DNA of 64,000 nt from Eupeodes corollae. Its lineage: Eukaryota > Arthropoda > Insecta > Diptera > Syrphidae. Of the stretch, positions 34,913 through 45,644 are shown piece after piece. Where the stretch lies: assembly GCF_945859685.1 (NCBI RefSeq), contig NC_079147.1:282511679-282575678 (forward strand). The letters run 5' to 3'. Under the pieces are notes generated by a model. That model searched no databases and was not told the DNA's origin. It saw nothing but the letters and a program-made list of their open reading frames with translations. Position numbers and translations under genes: made by a program. The stretch's first letter is position 1. Each line of letters begins with the position of its first letter.

Positions 34913-37658
34913 GGGTTCTTGACCATCATAATTTATATTTAATTTAAATCTTCAAATTCGGAAGTAGACAATTATAAAAAAAAACAATATATAATAACGG
35001 ACAATCCCATTATCGTCTTAGATTAGTTTATTTTGTGTTATTTTGTTAAGTTTAATTGTGTATAATTTAAAACCACATGAATTTATTATAAAAGCACTGT
35101 ACCGATATTTAAGCTTAAATGTTTGCAAATGTTTTCCAATATATACGAGGAAATATGTGTCCCTTTCTATTTTTAACTCGTATTCGAATTAAGCTATACA
35201 AATCCAAATAAAATCTTGTGACTTTGTTCAAATATTCAATTCCGGAACCGGATACTTCCAAAAATGAATATACCCGTTTTGTAATTTTGAAAGAGTCCTA
35301 TAAATATTGGTTGACTTGGTTACATTGATTTTTATTTTGTTTGTTTTTGTTGAATATAACTTTACATTTTGTACCTTGCCTACACCTATACGGATGTGGT
35401 TTATGGTGAATAACATGAACCACACCTGCAGCGAAGGTGAATATTAAACCCGGATGTACATTATGACAGCAACAAATGGAAAAGGTGTTGCCACACACAT
35501 GGTCGACCTGGTTTCTAACCTTTAATGAAACAAAAAAAATAAAAATACTAAAACAGTAAAATATCCTTCCTTCTAAATATGCTAAGGTGTATTTTCTCGC
35601 AGCCCATATGCACCATCACCTAGGATATACGTAGACCAAAGACCACAACAACTTTGTCACGTTGCAATTTAACTTAAAAGCCATTGGCTTTTCTGTACAT
35701 AAAACCAACAACAGCAAAAGTAGTCTTTGTAGCTATGTTGTGTTGGAAGCGGAAATGGGTAGGAGGTCAGGTAAATTTGTTATAAGGGCTTAAGTTTGAG
35801 TTTGTGTGTGTGAGTGTGTGGAAGCGTTTTTGTGGAAATTCCATTTTCTAATACAAACCTTTTCGTTCATTGCCTTTTGCCTTTTTCTGCTGTCTACCGT
35901 CTGGTGTTCTGATTTCTCTGATTTCCTCTAGATTCAAGTACAGTTTAGTGCTGCAAAATTGTTTGTGGTAAAAGAAGAATTTTGTCGTCTAATTTGTAGA
36001 TATTATTGGGATTGGGAGGAAGGATCCACGTCGACGAAGACGAAGAGGTGTGTATGGAGCTACAAAATGTTGTACTTATAACCATATCATCGTCTACTCT
36101 AACAACATCTGTTGAATGCATAAATCTTAGCTTATGTATGTCTTTCTTCATTTCCCTCTTTTTCGTCCTTCTTCTCTTCCTTCTAATCCTGCATGTTGAA
36201 TGACAAATTCCAGCGAGTGAGCTTATCCCGCACTTAACGACCCAAAATTATGCATGTATGAATATTTTTATTTTGTTCACCTCTCTTGCATCCTGACTTC
36301 CTGATTCCCGAGTCCCGACAGATTAGGATACAGGAATGCTGCAAAGTAGGAATAGGAGACTGGTATATATTATGATTTGATACACCAGATCCTTGAGGCG
36401 GAAGGATATCTTCCTGTGGAAGAAGAGTGGAAATGGAAATATATACTTAAATGCCCCAATTTTGATAGAAATGCAAAATTGACTATTCAAACTCACTCTC
36501 AAATATAAATTCTTCTTCTGATGGTTAATCTTCGGGTGCTCGAAGGATTTTCCATCAAGGATGGGAATGGGTATTGGTAGGTATATATCAGTACAGTTCA
36601 TAAAATACTATGTATCACCATTTTGAATGTACTTCCTGTTGAAGAAGAGTCAAATCAGCATCCAACATTGTAGAGCATCATATACGCCTATAGCAAAGTA
36701 TAGGGTTTGGGTGTCCTGTTTCTATGTAGCAGCTATAGGTAAGGATATTCCTGTGCGGAAACGGGAGTGTCAACAGAAATTTAATGTTTCAGCAGATCGG
36801 AATTTCATGGCAGGTGACACCTGTGATTTTGCTTCCTTTAGGTACTATACGTTAATATATACATATTAAATACCTCTCTCCCCTCTCTACAGGACGCCAC
36901 AGCAGAGGAAGAGAGAGGGGTAAAACCCCCAAACCAACACCAACACTTTTCCATAATCATGGGCGAAAAGTTTTCAAATTAGATGCGGATGTCGATGGAT
37001 GATGAATCGTGTGTTGGCACAGGAAATGAGTTTGTCACTTTCGCTAAGGTGTGATTAGTTGAAAATGAGTAAATGAAAAACGCGAGGAGGTTTTTGTTTA
37101 TTTAATAAAACTAAAAAAAATCACACCAAAGAAGATTAAAAATGTTTTAAATATTCAACTTCGGCGTTGAAAAGCCAAGGAATGTAAAGTTTTAAGTTAA
37201 ATTACTTCTTCTGAGATTTAATGGAAATTGAAATTTTTTTAACATAAAGTCTTCTTAATTTGAAGCGGATGTTTTGAAGTTAGAAAAAAGGTGTATAACT
37301 TTTAATCAGAAGGAAGAAGGGGTTATACCAATGTGAAGGAAGTTCGAGGAATGTGGGTTTAAGTGGAATTAAAATTATAAGGTCGATGAACTGTGGGTTT
37401 TATTTATGATTCAGCTAAGCCTTATACATAGCTTATGTGCAATTGATATTTTCAGCATCCGGTAAAATTTCTCTCACGATGTCTCTCAAGATGTCAGATG
37501 GTGCAAAGAGTCTTAATTTTCTGTCATGTATTAATTTAAGAAACATTAACAATATCGACTGCTTTTATAACAAGTAATATATTTAAAAGCTACTTCAGCT
37601 AGAAGCCCTGGTAGCTATTAGCTTTTAAGTATTGTTTTGTACATTTATGTATAGTTCA
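34913..37658. other. AT-rich unassigned DNA
   Basis: No supported gene or known element. A short (TG)n-like patch lies at 35802-35820. Some frames near 36000-36200 and 36627-36869 are open but have no recognisable domain. Confidence 0.45.
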
Positions 37659-37659
37659 A

Positions 37660-37661
37660 TA

Positions 37662-37738
<77 letters not shown>
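37660..37738. repeat. (AAT)n microsatellite, about 25 units
   Basis: Uninterrupted AAT repeats. They create artificial poly-Asn and poly-Tyr frames. Both sides carry an AAAGCTACTTC word (about 37587 and 37738). Confidence 0.97.
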
Positions 37739-37739
<1 letters not shown>

Positions 37740-37740
<1 letters not shown>

Positions 37741-38235
37741 GCTACTTCTGTGGTAATGGTAGTGTAGATTGCAGGTTGGTCTTATGGTGGACTTTAGGGT
37801 GGATCGTAGCGTAGATGGTACGGTGGATTGAACCGTGCACCGAAGTATGTTAATCTCAGGGTGGATCTGTGGTGGATTGTAGGGATATTCAGTTACGAAG
37901 CGCAAATTTCGCGAACATTTTTTGGAAGAGTTTTGATTTAAATGTATGGTAAGTGTAAGAAGTTGGAAAGATTTGACAAATATATTCGAGAATCGATTGT
38001 ATAAGTGTTATAAGATAAGTATCACGAGACTATTTGTTTTGAGTCACTCATAATACTGCCAATAATTGATTAAAATTGGTTAAAAGAAGTTTCAGAAAGT
38101 TTTCTAGTAAAGTTGATAGATCTACATTGACGTTAAGAAACAGATACTTTCGAACATAATAATCAAATAGTACATTTAAGAACAGTTTGCAACTTTCCAC
38201 AATCTCTAATATTTAATATAGATTGTAATACAGGG
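37740..38235. other. Unassigned DNA with imperfect GTGGATTGTAG-like repeats
   Basis: 37770-37885 contains several variants of GGTGGATCGTAG, GGTGGATTGAAC and GGTGGATTGTAG, a short degenerate tandem repeat. The rest is AT-rich without features. Confidence 0.5.
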
Positions 38236-38239
38236 TATG

Positions 38240-39205
38240 ACAGCGAGGTATAGAAGATTTAAACGGACTGTCAAGCAAGGTTGGGGAAACCTGTTACCAT
38301 GGAGCCAACACATTCTTTTGAAACGGGTCGTTCAGCCATTAAAACACAGAGACGATTCCGAAATCATTTTAATATTAGCCGCCACAGTCGTGTTCCAAAA
38401 TTTGATACGATTTTGACGGGTTCATTCACAGAACTGGTTCTTTGACACCTGGAACTGTACGAAAGACGTGATCAAACAGCAAGGATTTCAGAAAATATTG
38501 AAAGAGTGCATCGAGAAGTTCAAGCTAGAACTCATTGATTGGATGTGTTTCAAGTTCGGGCTCTACGGATGTTAGAACGCTGATTTGTATTTTCATCCAT
38601 ACAAGGTTATGGATGTCTAAGAAAAAACGACAGCGGCATATGGATGAGGTTTGCAGAAGCAATGTTAGATATCTTCACGGACGACACTATTCTGATATTG
38701 ATTGACGAAGAACACTTTCATTCAACAGAAGAGAGTAATAAACAAAACTTTCGTTATTGCGTCACTGAAAACCCTCAAAAGCTCCATGGTCGACCTCTCC
38801 ACAGTCCCAACGTCACTGTTTGCTGTAACATTAGTGAAAATGGTCAAATTTTCAATGTTAAAACGGATCGTGACCTGCAGATGCTTTGGCCGCAACTAAG
38901 AGGACGACATATCAACCTGATTTGCAATACACCAAGAGAAATTATGTTTTTTTAAACATTCCGTAGACGTATAATTTCATTACGAGGATTTGTCACCATG
39001 TGATTACTTTTTTATGGGATTTTTCAAGAGCACGAGCATATATAAACAAAACAAGTACACTCAAAGCTCTAAGTGAGCCAATAATCCAAGACTTTCGAGT
39101 AGTTTCACGTAAAATACTTCAGAGGAACATGCAGAACTTCTCATACAACATCATCAGGACTATTTCGAGAAAAATGAACATCATTTTTTTGTACGTAATT
39201 ACTAT
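38240..39205 (+). pseudogene. Mariner/IS630-type transposase relic, near full span
   Basis: With frameshifts: TQRRFRNHFNISRHSRVPKF near 38350 (N-terminal DNA-binding part), a middle region with KPQ/LHGRPLHSPNVTVCCN at 38776-38830 (the VTVWC-like block), QMLWPQLRGRHINLICNTPR, then an eroded RRRIISLRGF and LSPCDYFFMGFFKSTSI near 38990-39045 (third acidic region as CDYF). The end reads RKMNIIFLYV, equivalent to the GGHLTDVIF-like C-terminus. Several stops. Its sequence differs from the relics at 2676, 8500 and 32680, so it is another lineage. DR1 begins directly after it. Confidence 0.8.
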
Positions 39206-39210
39206 ATTTT

Positions 39211-40340
39211 AACTTCCCATAGCAAGTTATTGTCAAATTGTATCCGATTTGTCAAATTGAAAATTTGATATTTCTCGACGTTTCAAGGTAGAGTCGAAAT
39301 AAAAGATTTTTCGAAAGATGTTTGTGCGTGCGTGTGTACGTACCTTTGTACGTTCGTACGTCCGTACTTTCGCTACGTTTTTTTCGTTGTCCATAGTTCA
39401 AGAACAGCAAAAGATACTGATTTCAAATAAATTTTGTTATACAGATAATATGGCAGAAAAAATTCAGAAAGGGCTCTTAAGAAAATTGCGTGCGCGATTT
39501 TTTTACCACAGCAGTTTAAAATAAAGATACAAATTTTGGTTAACCCTAAATATCTTACAAACCAAAAACGCTAGAGACTTGCAATAAATTTTATATAATA
39601 TTATAACGTGATACCAAACAAGGATATTTTTTCAAAAAAAAATCCAATTAACTGCTTTTTTTATAAATAAAAAACTAAAGAAAAATTTCACCTCGAAAAT
39701 TTTACGATTACAAAATGATTTAATCTCCAAAACAATTTTGTGCAACGAAAAATAAAGATTTAAACATTTGGTGAAATTTTGAGAAAAATTTAATTGACAG
39801 TTTTTTTACAAAAAATAAAAAAAATTAACAAAAGTTGGTAAAAATTGATTTTGACTCAAATATCTTTTCAAAAATTAAAGGTTATGGCTTCCAGCTAATT
39901 TAAACATGTAAGAAATATTGTTTTTAACATTCAGTAAAATTTTGAGAAAAATTGAACCGACAGTTTTCTTTCAAAAAACTAGAAATCTAAACATAATTTA
40001 GCAAAAGTCGGTAAAAATGTACTTTCGACTAAAAAAGCTTTACAAAAATTAAAAACATTTTCTTCAAACTCTTTTTATTTCTCAGTTTTTTCATAAAATC
40101 TACAAAAAATACTACGAAAATTTGGTAAATTTTATGTTAGGTTCTTGATATCCTTCAAATTAATTTCATTCATCCAATTTGTAAAAATTGAAGAAATGCT
40201 ACTATAATTGGTAAAAATTTGTTTTCGACTGAAAATCGATTTAACAAAACTAAAATTTTCAAACTAAACTATTTCTTTATATGAAAAATATTGTGGGTAA
40301 TTCAAAAATTTTTAAGAATAATTAAACTAACAACTGTTTA
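39211..40340 (+). repeat. DR1 repeat, forward copy R1, left part (end A and interior)
   Basis: End A starts TAACTTCCCATAGCAAGTTA at 39210, then CGATTTGTCAAATTGAAAAT, CGACGTTTCAAGGT and a CGTACGTCCGTAC run near 39352. GGTTAACCCTAAATATCTTA at 39537 matches 2330-2345 in reverse. The interior is loosely periodic at about 165 bp (TTGACAGTTTTTTTAC near 39794, CCGACAGTTTTCTTTC near 39957). The copy is split by the copia element and resumes at 44708. Confidence 0.65.
40336..40340. repeat. Target site duplication GTTTA, left of copia element
   Basis: GTTTA directly before the 5' LTR is repeated directly after the 3' LTR at 44703-44707. A 5-bp duplication is the standard size for Ty1/copia integrases. 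Confidence 0.95.
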
Positions 40341-40541
40341 TGTTAAAATTATGTAAAATTTTAATATGGCAACATAATCTATTTGAATTATTGCATTGTT
40401 TCAATTCCAATATTCTTTTGCTCAGAACTTCTCAATGTATTCTTAATAACTTAATGTATTCTATTTTCATTATGTTTTACTCTCTCAATAAATCTCTTCT
40501 TGAACAGACGTGTGTTGTGCATTAATTATTATATTCTAACA
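40341..40541 (+). repeat. Copia 5' LTR
   Basis: 201 bp, TG...CA, with CAATAAA at 40486-40492 as a likely polyadenylation signal. It should carry the promoter; no clear TATA box is seen. Confidence 0.97.
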
Positions 40542-40555
40542 GGTTATGGGCCCAG
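40542..40555 (+). promoter_or_regulatory. Primer-binding site complementary to initiator tRNA-Met anticodon arm
   Basis: GGTTATGGGCCCAG begins directly after the 5' LTR. Its complement CTGGGCCCATAACC is the anticodon stem-loop of eukaryotic initiator tRNA-Met, with CAT as anticodon. Drosophila copia is known to prime from a half-molecule of this tRNA, so this copy likely does the same. Confidence 0.9.
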
Positions 40556-40649
40556 GGCAAACCTTAAGTTAATTTCTGCTAAATAATTAATTGATTATTT
40601 TTTTGCATTTTTTTTTTTTGTTTGTATTAATTAATTTTGCAAAATTGAA

Positions 40650-43600
40650 ATGAGTGCCGCTGGTTTATACTCTATTGAAAAACTGGACGACTCTAACTAT
40701 GCATCGTGGTCGGTTCACATGAAGAGCGTTTTGGTACATTCAGACTTATGGGGTATAACATGTGGAAAACTTATAAAGGGTGAGGCTGCTAGTGCGACAG
40801 AATCTGCAGCGTTTGATGCAAAAGACGAGAAGGCTCTAGCAAGCATCATGCTTTGTATAAAACCTTCGCAAATAAACCACGTGCGGCACTGCTTAACCTC
40901 AACTATGGCTTGGAATAAATTAAAAGAAATTTACCAACCATGTGGTCCTGCGCGTAAGATCTCGTTGTTTAAAAGGCTTATGCACCTTAGTTTGTCTGAG
41001 GGTGCTAGCATGTCTGAGCACATTAATGAGTTCTTTGAAACGATAGAGAAGCTGGCTGAAATAAGTGTTACTGTGCCCGAGGAGATGATGGTTATAATTT
41101 TGCTTTCTAGTTTGCCAGATTCGTTTGAGAGTTTTGTGGTAGCCATCGAGACACGTGACACACTTCCAGCTGTAAATGTGCTCAAGGTAAAATTGCTTGA
41201 GGAAGGAGCTAGAAGGCTAGAAAGAGGAGGTAAGGTAGCAGAGGCTGGAGAGAGTCAACAAGCATTTGTTGCTCGTGTGAATGCTAAAAGGTGTTCCAAA
41301 TTTAAAAATAGTGGTGAAAGCGATAGTAGTCTTGGAAGTAGCTTGGTCGGCAGCGGCGGTGGCAGTAGGGGAAAGAGACGAGTAAATGGCAAATGTTATA
41401 GATGCGGTCGTCGGGGTCACTTTGCTTCTCATTGTAAGGATCCAAAAAAGGACGCAAATGAGCACTCGTTTTCAATTCTTGCTTCTGCTTCAAATAATAC
41501 ATTAGATAAGGATTCTTGGTGTATTGACAGTGGAGCTACGTCCCATTTATGCTGTGATCGCAATTTGTTCCTTTCATATTGGGAGGGAAAAGAAAAAATT
41601 ATGTTAGCGGGAGATAATTTCATAGAAGCTGAAGGTAGAGGTGATGTTTCTGTTACATGCAACGGCCTACCTGTAACCCTAAAAAACGTCCTGCACGTGC
41701 CAACAATTCAGGGAAATTTTATCTCCGTTAGCAGAGCAGTTGATAATGGGCTAGCAGTAGTTTTTGATAGAGAGTCTGCAATTATAAGAAACCACAATGG
41801 TGATGTCGTCATGAAGGCAGTTATGAGCGATGGATTGTTTTTATTGAAGGCTGATTCGCATAAATTCATGATAGCTAAAGGCCAAATGGATGATGCAATC
41901 GAGTGGCATAATCGATACGGACACTTGAACTTCCAAAGCCTTAAAGAAATGTCAGCCAAGAAATTAGTGCATGGGCTTAAAATCAGAGATGTGCCATACA
42001 AGAACGAGTGTGTGACTTGTGCAAAGAGCAAAATATGTGTGAAGCCGTTTCCAAGTGCAACAACCAGCCGATCCCAAGATCTATTAGAGATTGTGCATAG
42101 CGATGTCTGTGGTCCAATGAACAAAAAATCGATTGGAGGTTCTCGATATTTTGTCACATTTATTGATGATATGTCTCGCTTCATTTTTGTGTACTTTGTC
42201 AAATCTAAAGATGAAGTATTTGGCGTTTTTAAGTCTTTCAAGGCATTGGTAGAGAAGCAGACAGGTAGGCAGATCAAAATTCTGCGTAGTGACAATGGGG
42301 TCGAGTACCTTTCGAGGGAATTTGGTACATTTCTGGATGCAGAGGGTATAAAGCCTGAACTGACTGTGCCACATACCCCTCAACAGAACGGTGTAGCTGA
42401 ACGCGCTAATCGAACTTTGGTCGAGATGGCTAGAAGCATGATTGTGCACAGCGGACTTGATGAAGCTTTTTGGGCGGAGGCAGTCGCAGCTGCAGCATAC
42501 TTACGCAACCGATCTGCAACAAAGTCCCTTGTTGATAAAACTCCGTATGAAGTGTGGACTAGCAAAAAGCCAACAGTATCCCATCTTAAAGTTTTTGGTA
42601 GTTTAGCCATTGCTGTCGATAAAACGCAAAGTAAGAAATTTCAATCTAAAGGTAAAGAGCTGATAATGGTTGGCTACTCCGACACATCCAAGGCTTACCG
42701 GTTGTATAACCCCGCATCAAAAAGAGTGATTGTCAGCAGGGATGTCATATTCATGGAACATTCGTATGTCGGTTCCAAAGATGCAGTGTTTGACATAATT
42801 ACGTATGACGCTGGTCAGGTTGAATGTTTAGGTACGAAAAATGAACTGGATATTGGCCGAAAAGAAATAAGTTCAGAAAAACGTAGACGTGAGCAGGAGG
42901 ATGACAGTTCGAATGATGACTGTGAGAAAGTTGTCAAATTCTGTAGTGGCAGACCTAGACTCATACGTACAGGAAGGCGTGGGCGTCCAAGAAAAGAACG
43001 TCATGTCTTGAATCTGTTGGAGGAAGATGACGCTTTTATTCCACAGAGTGTCGAAGAGGCTGTAAGTAGCAGGAATTCTAAGCAATGGCAAGCATCGATG
43101 CAGAAGGAGTATGACTGTTTGGTGAAGAATGGCACATGGTCGTTAGTTGAGTTACCAGCTGGGCAGAAACTCGTTGGCTGCAAATGGGTGTTCAACATAA
43201 AGAGGAATGCCGATGGTAGCATTCATAAGTATAAATCACGTTTGGTCGCAAAAGGTTGTAGCCAGCAGTTTGGTGTTAATTTTACTGAAACCTTTTCACC
43301 TGTTGTAAGGTATGCAACCATTCGTATGATTATTGCATTGGCTTGTGAACATAATCTGCATCTACACCAATTGGACGTGTCATCAGCCTACTTGAACAGT
43401 GATCTCCATGACACTGTTTATATGAAGCAGCCGGAGCCGTTTGTCGACAAAGAGTTTCCAAAAAGAGTACTGAAACTCAACAAAGCACTGTATGGGATAA
43501 AACAGAGTGGGCGAGAATGGAACGAAAAGTTAGATTCCGTTCTGAAGAAGATTGGTTTTTCACCGTGCGTCAGTGAGCCGTGTGTGTACACAAAAAATCA

Positions 43601-44087
43601 TAAAGGTAATTTTAATATTATCGGTGTATATGTTGATGATCTCATTCTAGCTAGCTCAGAGTTGCATGAGCTTACTGCGATTAAAGCTCAAATATCGAAT
43701 GAATTCGAAGTCGTAGATGGAGGTAAGCTGGAATATTTCTTGGGTATGGAAATACAGCGCGAGGGGGACACTGGTGCTGTTACTGTTTGTCAGCAGCAGT
43801 ACATAAATAACCTCCTGAATCAGTATGGTATGGACAATTGCAGGCCAGTATCAACTCCATTGGACGCAGGTTTCCAAGTCCATTGTTCCAATGAAAGCTG
43901 TAAAAGGGTCAATCAAACTGAGTATCAATCCATCATTGGTGCCCTCATGTACCTTGCAATTTCGTCTCGACCTGATATACTTCATTCTGTATGTAAACTG
44001 TCTCAGCGCAATATGGATCCACATTCCGAACACGAAGCTGGTGTTTGGCATATCCTATACGGTATCTTAAAAAGACAATTGACCTGA
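40650..44087 (+). CDS. Copia-type Gag-Pol polyprotein, open for 1145 codons, RNase H lost
   Basis: Domains in order: N-terminal Gag (LYSIEKLDDSNYASW, residues ~6-20), Gag body (~60-190), CCHC zinc knuckle CYRCGRRGHFASHC (249-262), aspartic protease CIDSGATSHLC with Asp 293, GAG-pre-integrase with a His/Cys zinc-type arrangement (~418-465), and integrase core with catalytic D485, D548 and E584 (spacing D-62-D-35-E). RT runs from about 830 to 1070 with YVDD at 994-997. The catalytic residues of protease, integrase and RT are all visible. The start ATG lies 108 bases after the LTR and is the first in frame. The frame ends early at a TGA (44085) after an indel near 44055, just where the RYLK-type motif before RNase H should be. 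Gag, protease, integrase and RT may still be made; RNase H is not. Confidence 0.95.
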   Translation: MSAAGLYSIEKLDDSNYASWSVHMKSVLVHSDLWGITCGKLIKGEAASATESAAFDAKDEKALASIMLCIKPSQINHVRHCLTSTMAWNKLKEIYQPCGPARKISLFKRLMHLSLSEGASMSEHINEFFETIEKLAEISVTVPEEMMVIILLSSLPDSFESFVVAIETRDTLPAVNVLKVKLLEEGARRLERGGKVAEAGESQQAFVARVNAKRCSKFKNSGESDSSLGSSLVGSGGGSRGKRRVNGKCYRCGRRGHFASHCKDPKKDANEHSFSILASASNNTLDKDSWCIDSGATSHLCCDRNLFLSYWEGKEKIMLAGDNFIEAEGRGDVSVTCNGLPVTLKNVLHVPTIQGNFISVSRAVDNGLAVVFDRESAIIRNHNGDVVMKAVMSDGLFLLKADSHKFMIAKGQMDDAIEWHNRYGHLNFQSLKEMSAKKLVHGLKIRDVPYKNECVTCAKSKICVKPFPSATTSRSQDLLEIVHSDVCGPMNKKSIGGSRYFVTFIDDMSRFIFVYFVKSKDEVFGVFKSFKALVEKQTGRQIKILRSDNGVEYLSREFGTFLDAEGIKPELTVPHTPQQNGVAERANRTLVEMARSMIVHSGLDEAFWAEAVAAAAYLRNRSATKSLVDKTPYEVWTSKKPTVSHLKVFGSLAIAVDKTQSKKFQSKGKELIMVGYSDTSKAYRLYNPASKRVIVSRDVIFMEHSYVGSKDAVFDIITYDAGQVECLGTKNELDIGRKEISSEKRRREQEDDSSNDDCEKVVKFCSGRPRLIRTGRRGRPRKERHVLNLLEEDDAFIPQSVEEAVSSRNSKQWQASMQKEYDCLVKNGTWSLVELPAGQKLVGCKWVFNIKRNADGSIHKYKSRLVAKGCSQQFGVNFTETFSPVVRYATIRMIIALACEHNLHLHQLDVSSAYLNSDLHDTVYMKQPEPFVDKEFPKRVLKLNKALYGIKQSGREWNEKLDSVLKKIGFSPCVSEPCVYTKNHKGNFNIIGVYVDDLILASSELHELTAIKAQISNEFEVVDGGKLEYFLGMEIQREGDTGAVTVCQQQYINNLLNQYGMDNCRPVSTPLDAGFQVHCSNESCKRVNQTEYQSIIGALMYLAISSRPDILHSVCKLSQRNMDPHSEHEAGVWHILYGILKRQLT

Positions 44088-44444
44088 AGCTGCATTACAG
44101 TAAGACGGGACAACCTATTGAATGCTTCGTCGACGCAGACTGGGAAGGAAGCGAAGGAAGCTGTTTACATCAAAAAGTTGATCACCGAAATTGGTTTTGG
44201 TATCAAATCTCCGATTGTTCTTAACAGCGATAACCAGAGTGCTCAGCATTTGGTAAAAAATCCTATTTATCATGCTCGCAGCAAACACATCGACATCAAG
44301 TATCATCATATTCGTGAGTTGTATAAAAACAATGAAATTACATTAAATTATGTTAATACTAATGAAATGATGTCAGATATTCTTACAAAAAATTTGCCTA
44401 AAGTCAAACATTGTAAATTTACCCAAGCTATGGGATTATATTAA
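44055..44444 (+). pseudogene. Copia RNase H remnant with internal deletion
   Basis: After the frame break the sequence reads RYLKKTIDLKLHYSKTGQPI and ECFVDADW in the shifted frame (44067-44138), then jumps to KEAVYIKKLITEIGFGIKS in the original frame (44156-). The segment normally between (GDxxDRKSxSGY... to LSSTEAEYxA) is missing, roughly 150 bp, removing RNase H catalytic residues. The C-terminus NSDNQSAQHLVKNPIYHARS, KHIDIKYHHIRE and MMSDILTKNLPK is intact and ends at 44444. The two lesions together restore the frame, but a stop lies between them. Confidence 0.9.
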
Positions 44445-44492
44445 TCTTTATTTACTTTGTTTATATTTTTTTTTTTTCAAATACATTTAGTT

Positions 44493-44501
44493 GAGAAGGA
44501 G
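44493..44501 (+). promoter_or_regulatory. Polypurine tract of copia element
   Basis: GAGAAGGAG sits directly before the 3' LTR, where plus-strand DNA synthesis is primed. Confidence 0.85.
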
Positions 44502-44702
44502 TGTTAAAATTATGTAAAATTTTAATATGGCAACATAATCTATTTGAATTATTGCATTGTTTCAATTCCAATATTCTTTTGCTCAGAACTTCTCAATGTA
44601 TTCTTAATAACTTAATGTATTCTATTTTCATTATGTTTTACTCTCTCAATAAATCTCTTCTTGAACAGACGTGTGTTGTGCATTAATTATTATATTCTAA
44701 CA
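44502..44702 (+). repeat. Copia 3' LTR
   Basis: 201 bp, identical to the 5' LTR. Followed by GTTTA, the second copy of the target duplication. Confidence 0.97.
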
Positions 44703-44707
44703 GTTTA

Positions 44708-44795
44708 AACCTAACTCCAAAAACTACAAACTTTTAAGCAAGACAAATAGACAAACGGGATGTTAAGTTATCAGTGTGGGTCGCATCCCAGCCTT
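44708..44795 (+). repeat. DR1 copy R1, right part (end B)
   Basis: Continues DR1 after the copia insertion: AAACTTTTAAGCAAGACAAA (44730), then GGATGTTAAGTTATCAGTGT and GGGTCGCATCCCAGCC. The same end is at 55203-55270 and 61950-62010, and reversed near 640 and 12340. Confidence 0.7.
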
Positions 44796-44799
44796 TTTT

Positions 44800-45323
44800 T
44801 TGATTTTTTTTATTGTTTTGTGGAATACATTCATAAATAAAATTTGAGTTTCGGTAAAAAAATGACTCTTGCACATTTTTTTCAAATCTTCCATACCTCG
44901 CTACCAGACACTGTACAAGCCCCATAAATGATGAACTCAAAGTTCTTCAGCACAGATAATTGACCGTTTTTGAATGAAACAAAGGATAAAGGAACTAAAT
45001 GACTGCCTTGTGGAATTTTAGAATTAACTTCTTATTAATTTGACCATTAAAAGGCACAGAGTAAGAGCTTTAGCTTGATAAGATTGGAGCTTTTTGAAAA
45101 AATAATCACTAAATCCTAGCTTTCATTGTCTAAAAATCAAAACTCAGTGTGTGCCTTTCTGAAAGTAACTTAAGTGCAGTTAAATTGCTTTTTGCCTTTA
45201 ACTGATTTTATATAATTTTCTTTCAATTTAAAAGTTTACTTTAGTGAGGCCTTTTGTAAGACCATGTTGAATATGATGTAGAATTTATTGAACACAATAA
45301 TTAGGATACAAAAATAAAAGAAA
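44800..45323. other. Unassigned AT-rich DNA
   Basis: Nothing recognisable. Confidence 0.5.
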
Positions 45324-45412
45324 GTAGTACCCATGGCATGATGGTTAGGGCGGTCGACTGCATGACAAAAGTCTTGGGTGCAAAAAGTTTGTTTCACGGG
45401 TACTGCCTCTTA
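45324..45412 (+). mobile_element. tRNA-derived SINE, diverged head fragment
   Basis: GTAGTACCCATGGCATGATG matches the SINE head. The B box has decayed (TTGGGTGCAAAAAG for GGGTTCAATCCC), but the following ACGGGTACTGCCTCT matches the body of the other copies. The 3' two thirds are missing. Confidence 0.75.
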
Positions 45413-45483
45413 TTTATCTAATTTTTTTTTTTTAATAAAATTCTTTAAGTGTTTAAATATCATAGAAAATCAAGCAATTACAT

Positions 45484-45513
45484 TCACATAGGACTGTAGC
45501 ATCACCTTAAGCA
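45484..45513 (+). mobile_element. Orphan RTE-A 3' end fragment
   Basis: GGACTGTAGCATCACCTTAA at 45491 resembles the RTE-A 3' terminus GGACTGTAGCGCCACCTTAA (55147-), including a few bases upstream. The (TAAG)n tail is absent. It may be a very short 5'-truncated LINE insertion or a SINE relic; it is short, so some doubt remains. Confidence 0.5.
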
Positions 45514-45644
45514 GGACATGTGTCATGTAAAATTTCATATTTTGCATTCATATTCTGAACTATTTTAGAAAACCGATAAAATTTAAGGAACTACTTTTTC
45601 ATTTACATCCATCAACGTTTTAAGGTCAACTAAAATTTAAATAT

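Larger units (their letters stand above)
40341..44702 (+). mobile_element. Ty1/copia LTR retrotransposon, complete ends, 4.36 kb
   Basis: Two 201-bp LTRs starting TG and ending CA are identical by base-by-base comparison. Between them are a primer-binding site, one gag-pol frame, a damaged RNase H and a polypurine tract. The 5-bp target duplication GTTTA is intact. Gene order (protease, integrase, RT, RNase H) is that of Ty1/copia, not gypsy. Identical LTRs imply recent insertion, since both are copied from one template. The element splits a DR1 copy. It belongs to an insect copia-like lineage; I do not assign a family name. Confidence 0.97.

Noticed and set aside
34642..34947. Open frames across the N run
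   Set aside because: The central part is unknown sequence; the flanks are DR1 and AT-rich DNA.
37632..37905. Poly-Asn and poly-Tyr proteins
   Set aside because: These are translations of the (AAT)n microsatellite with short unrelated flanks.
40340..40525. 61-codon frame repeated identically at 44501-44686
   Set aside because: It lies inside the two identical copia LTRs and is non-coding.
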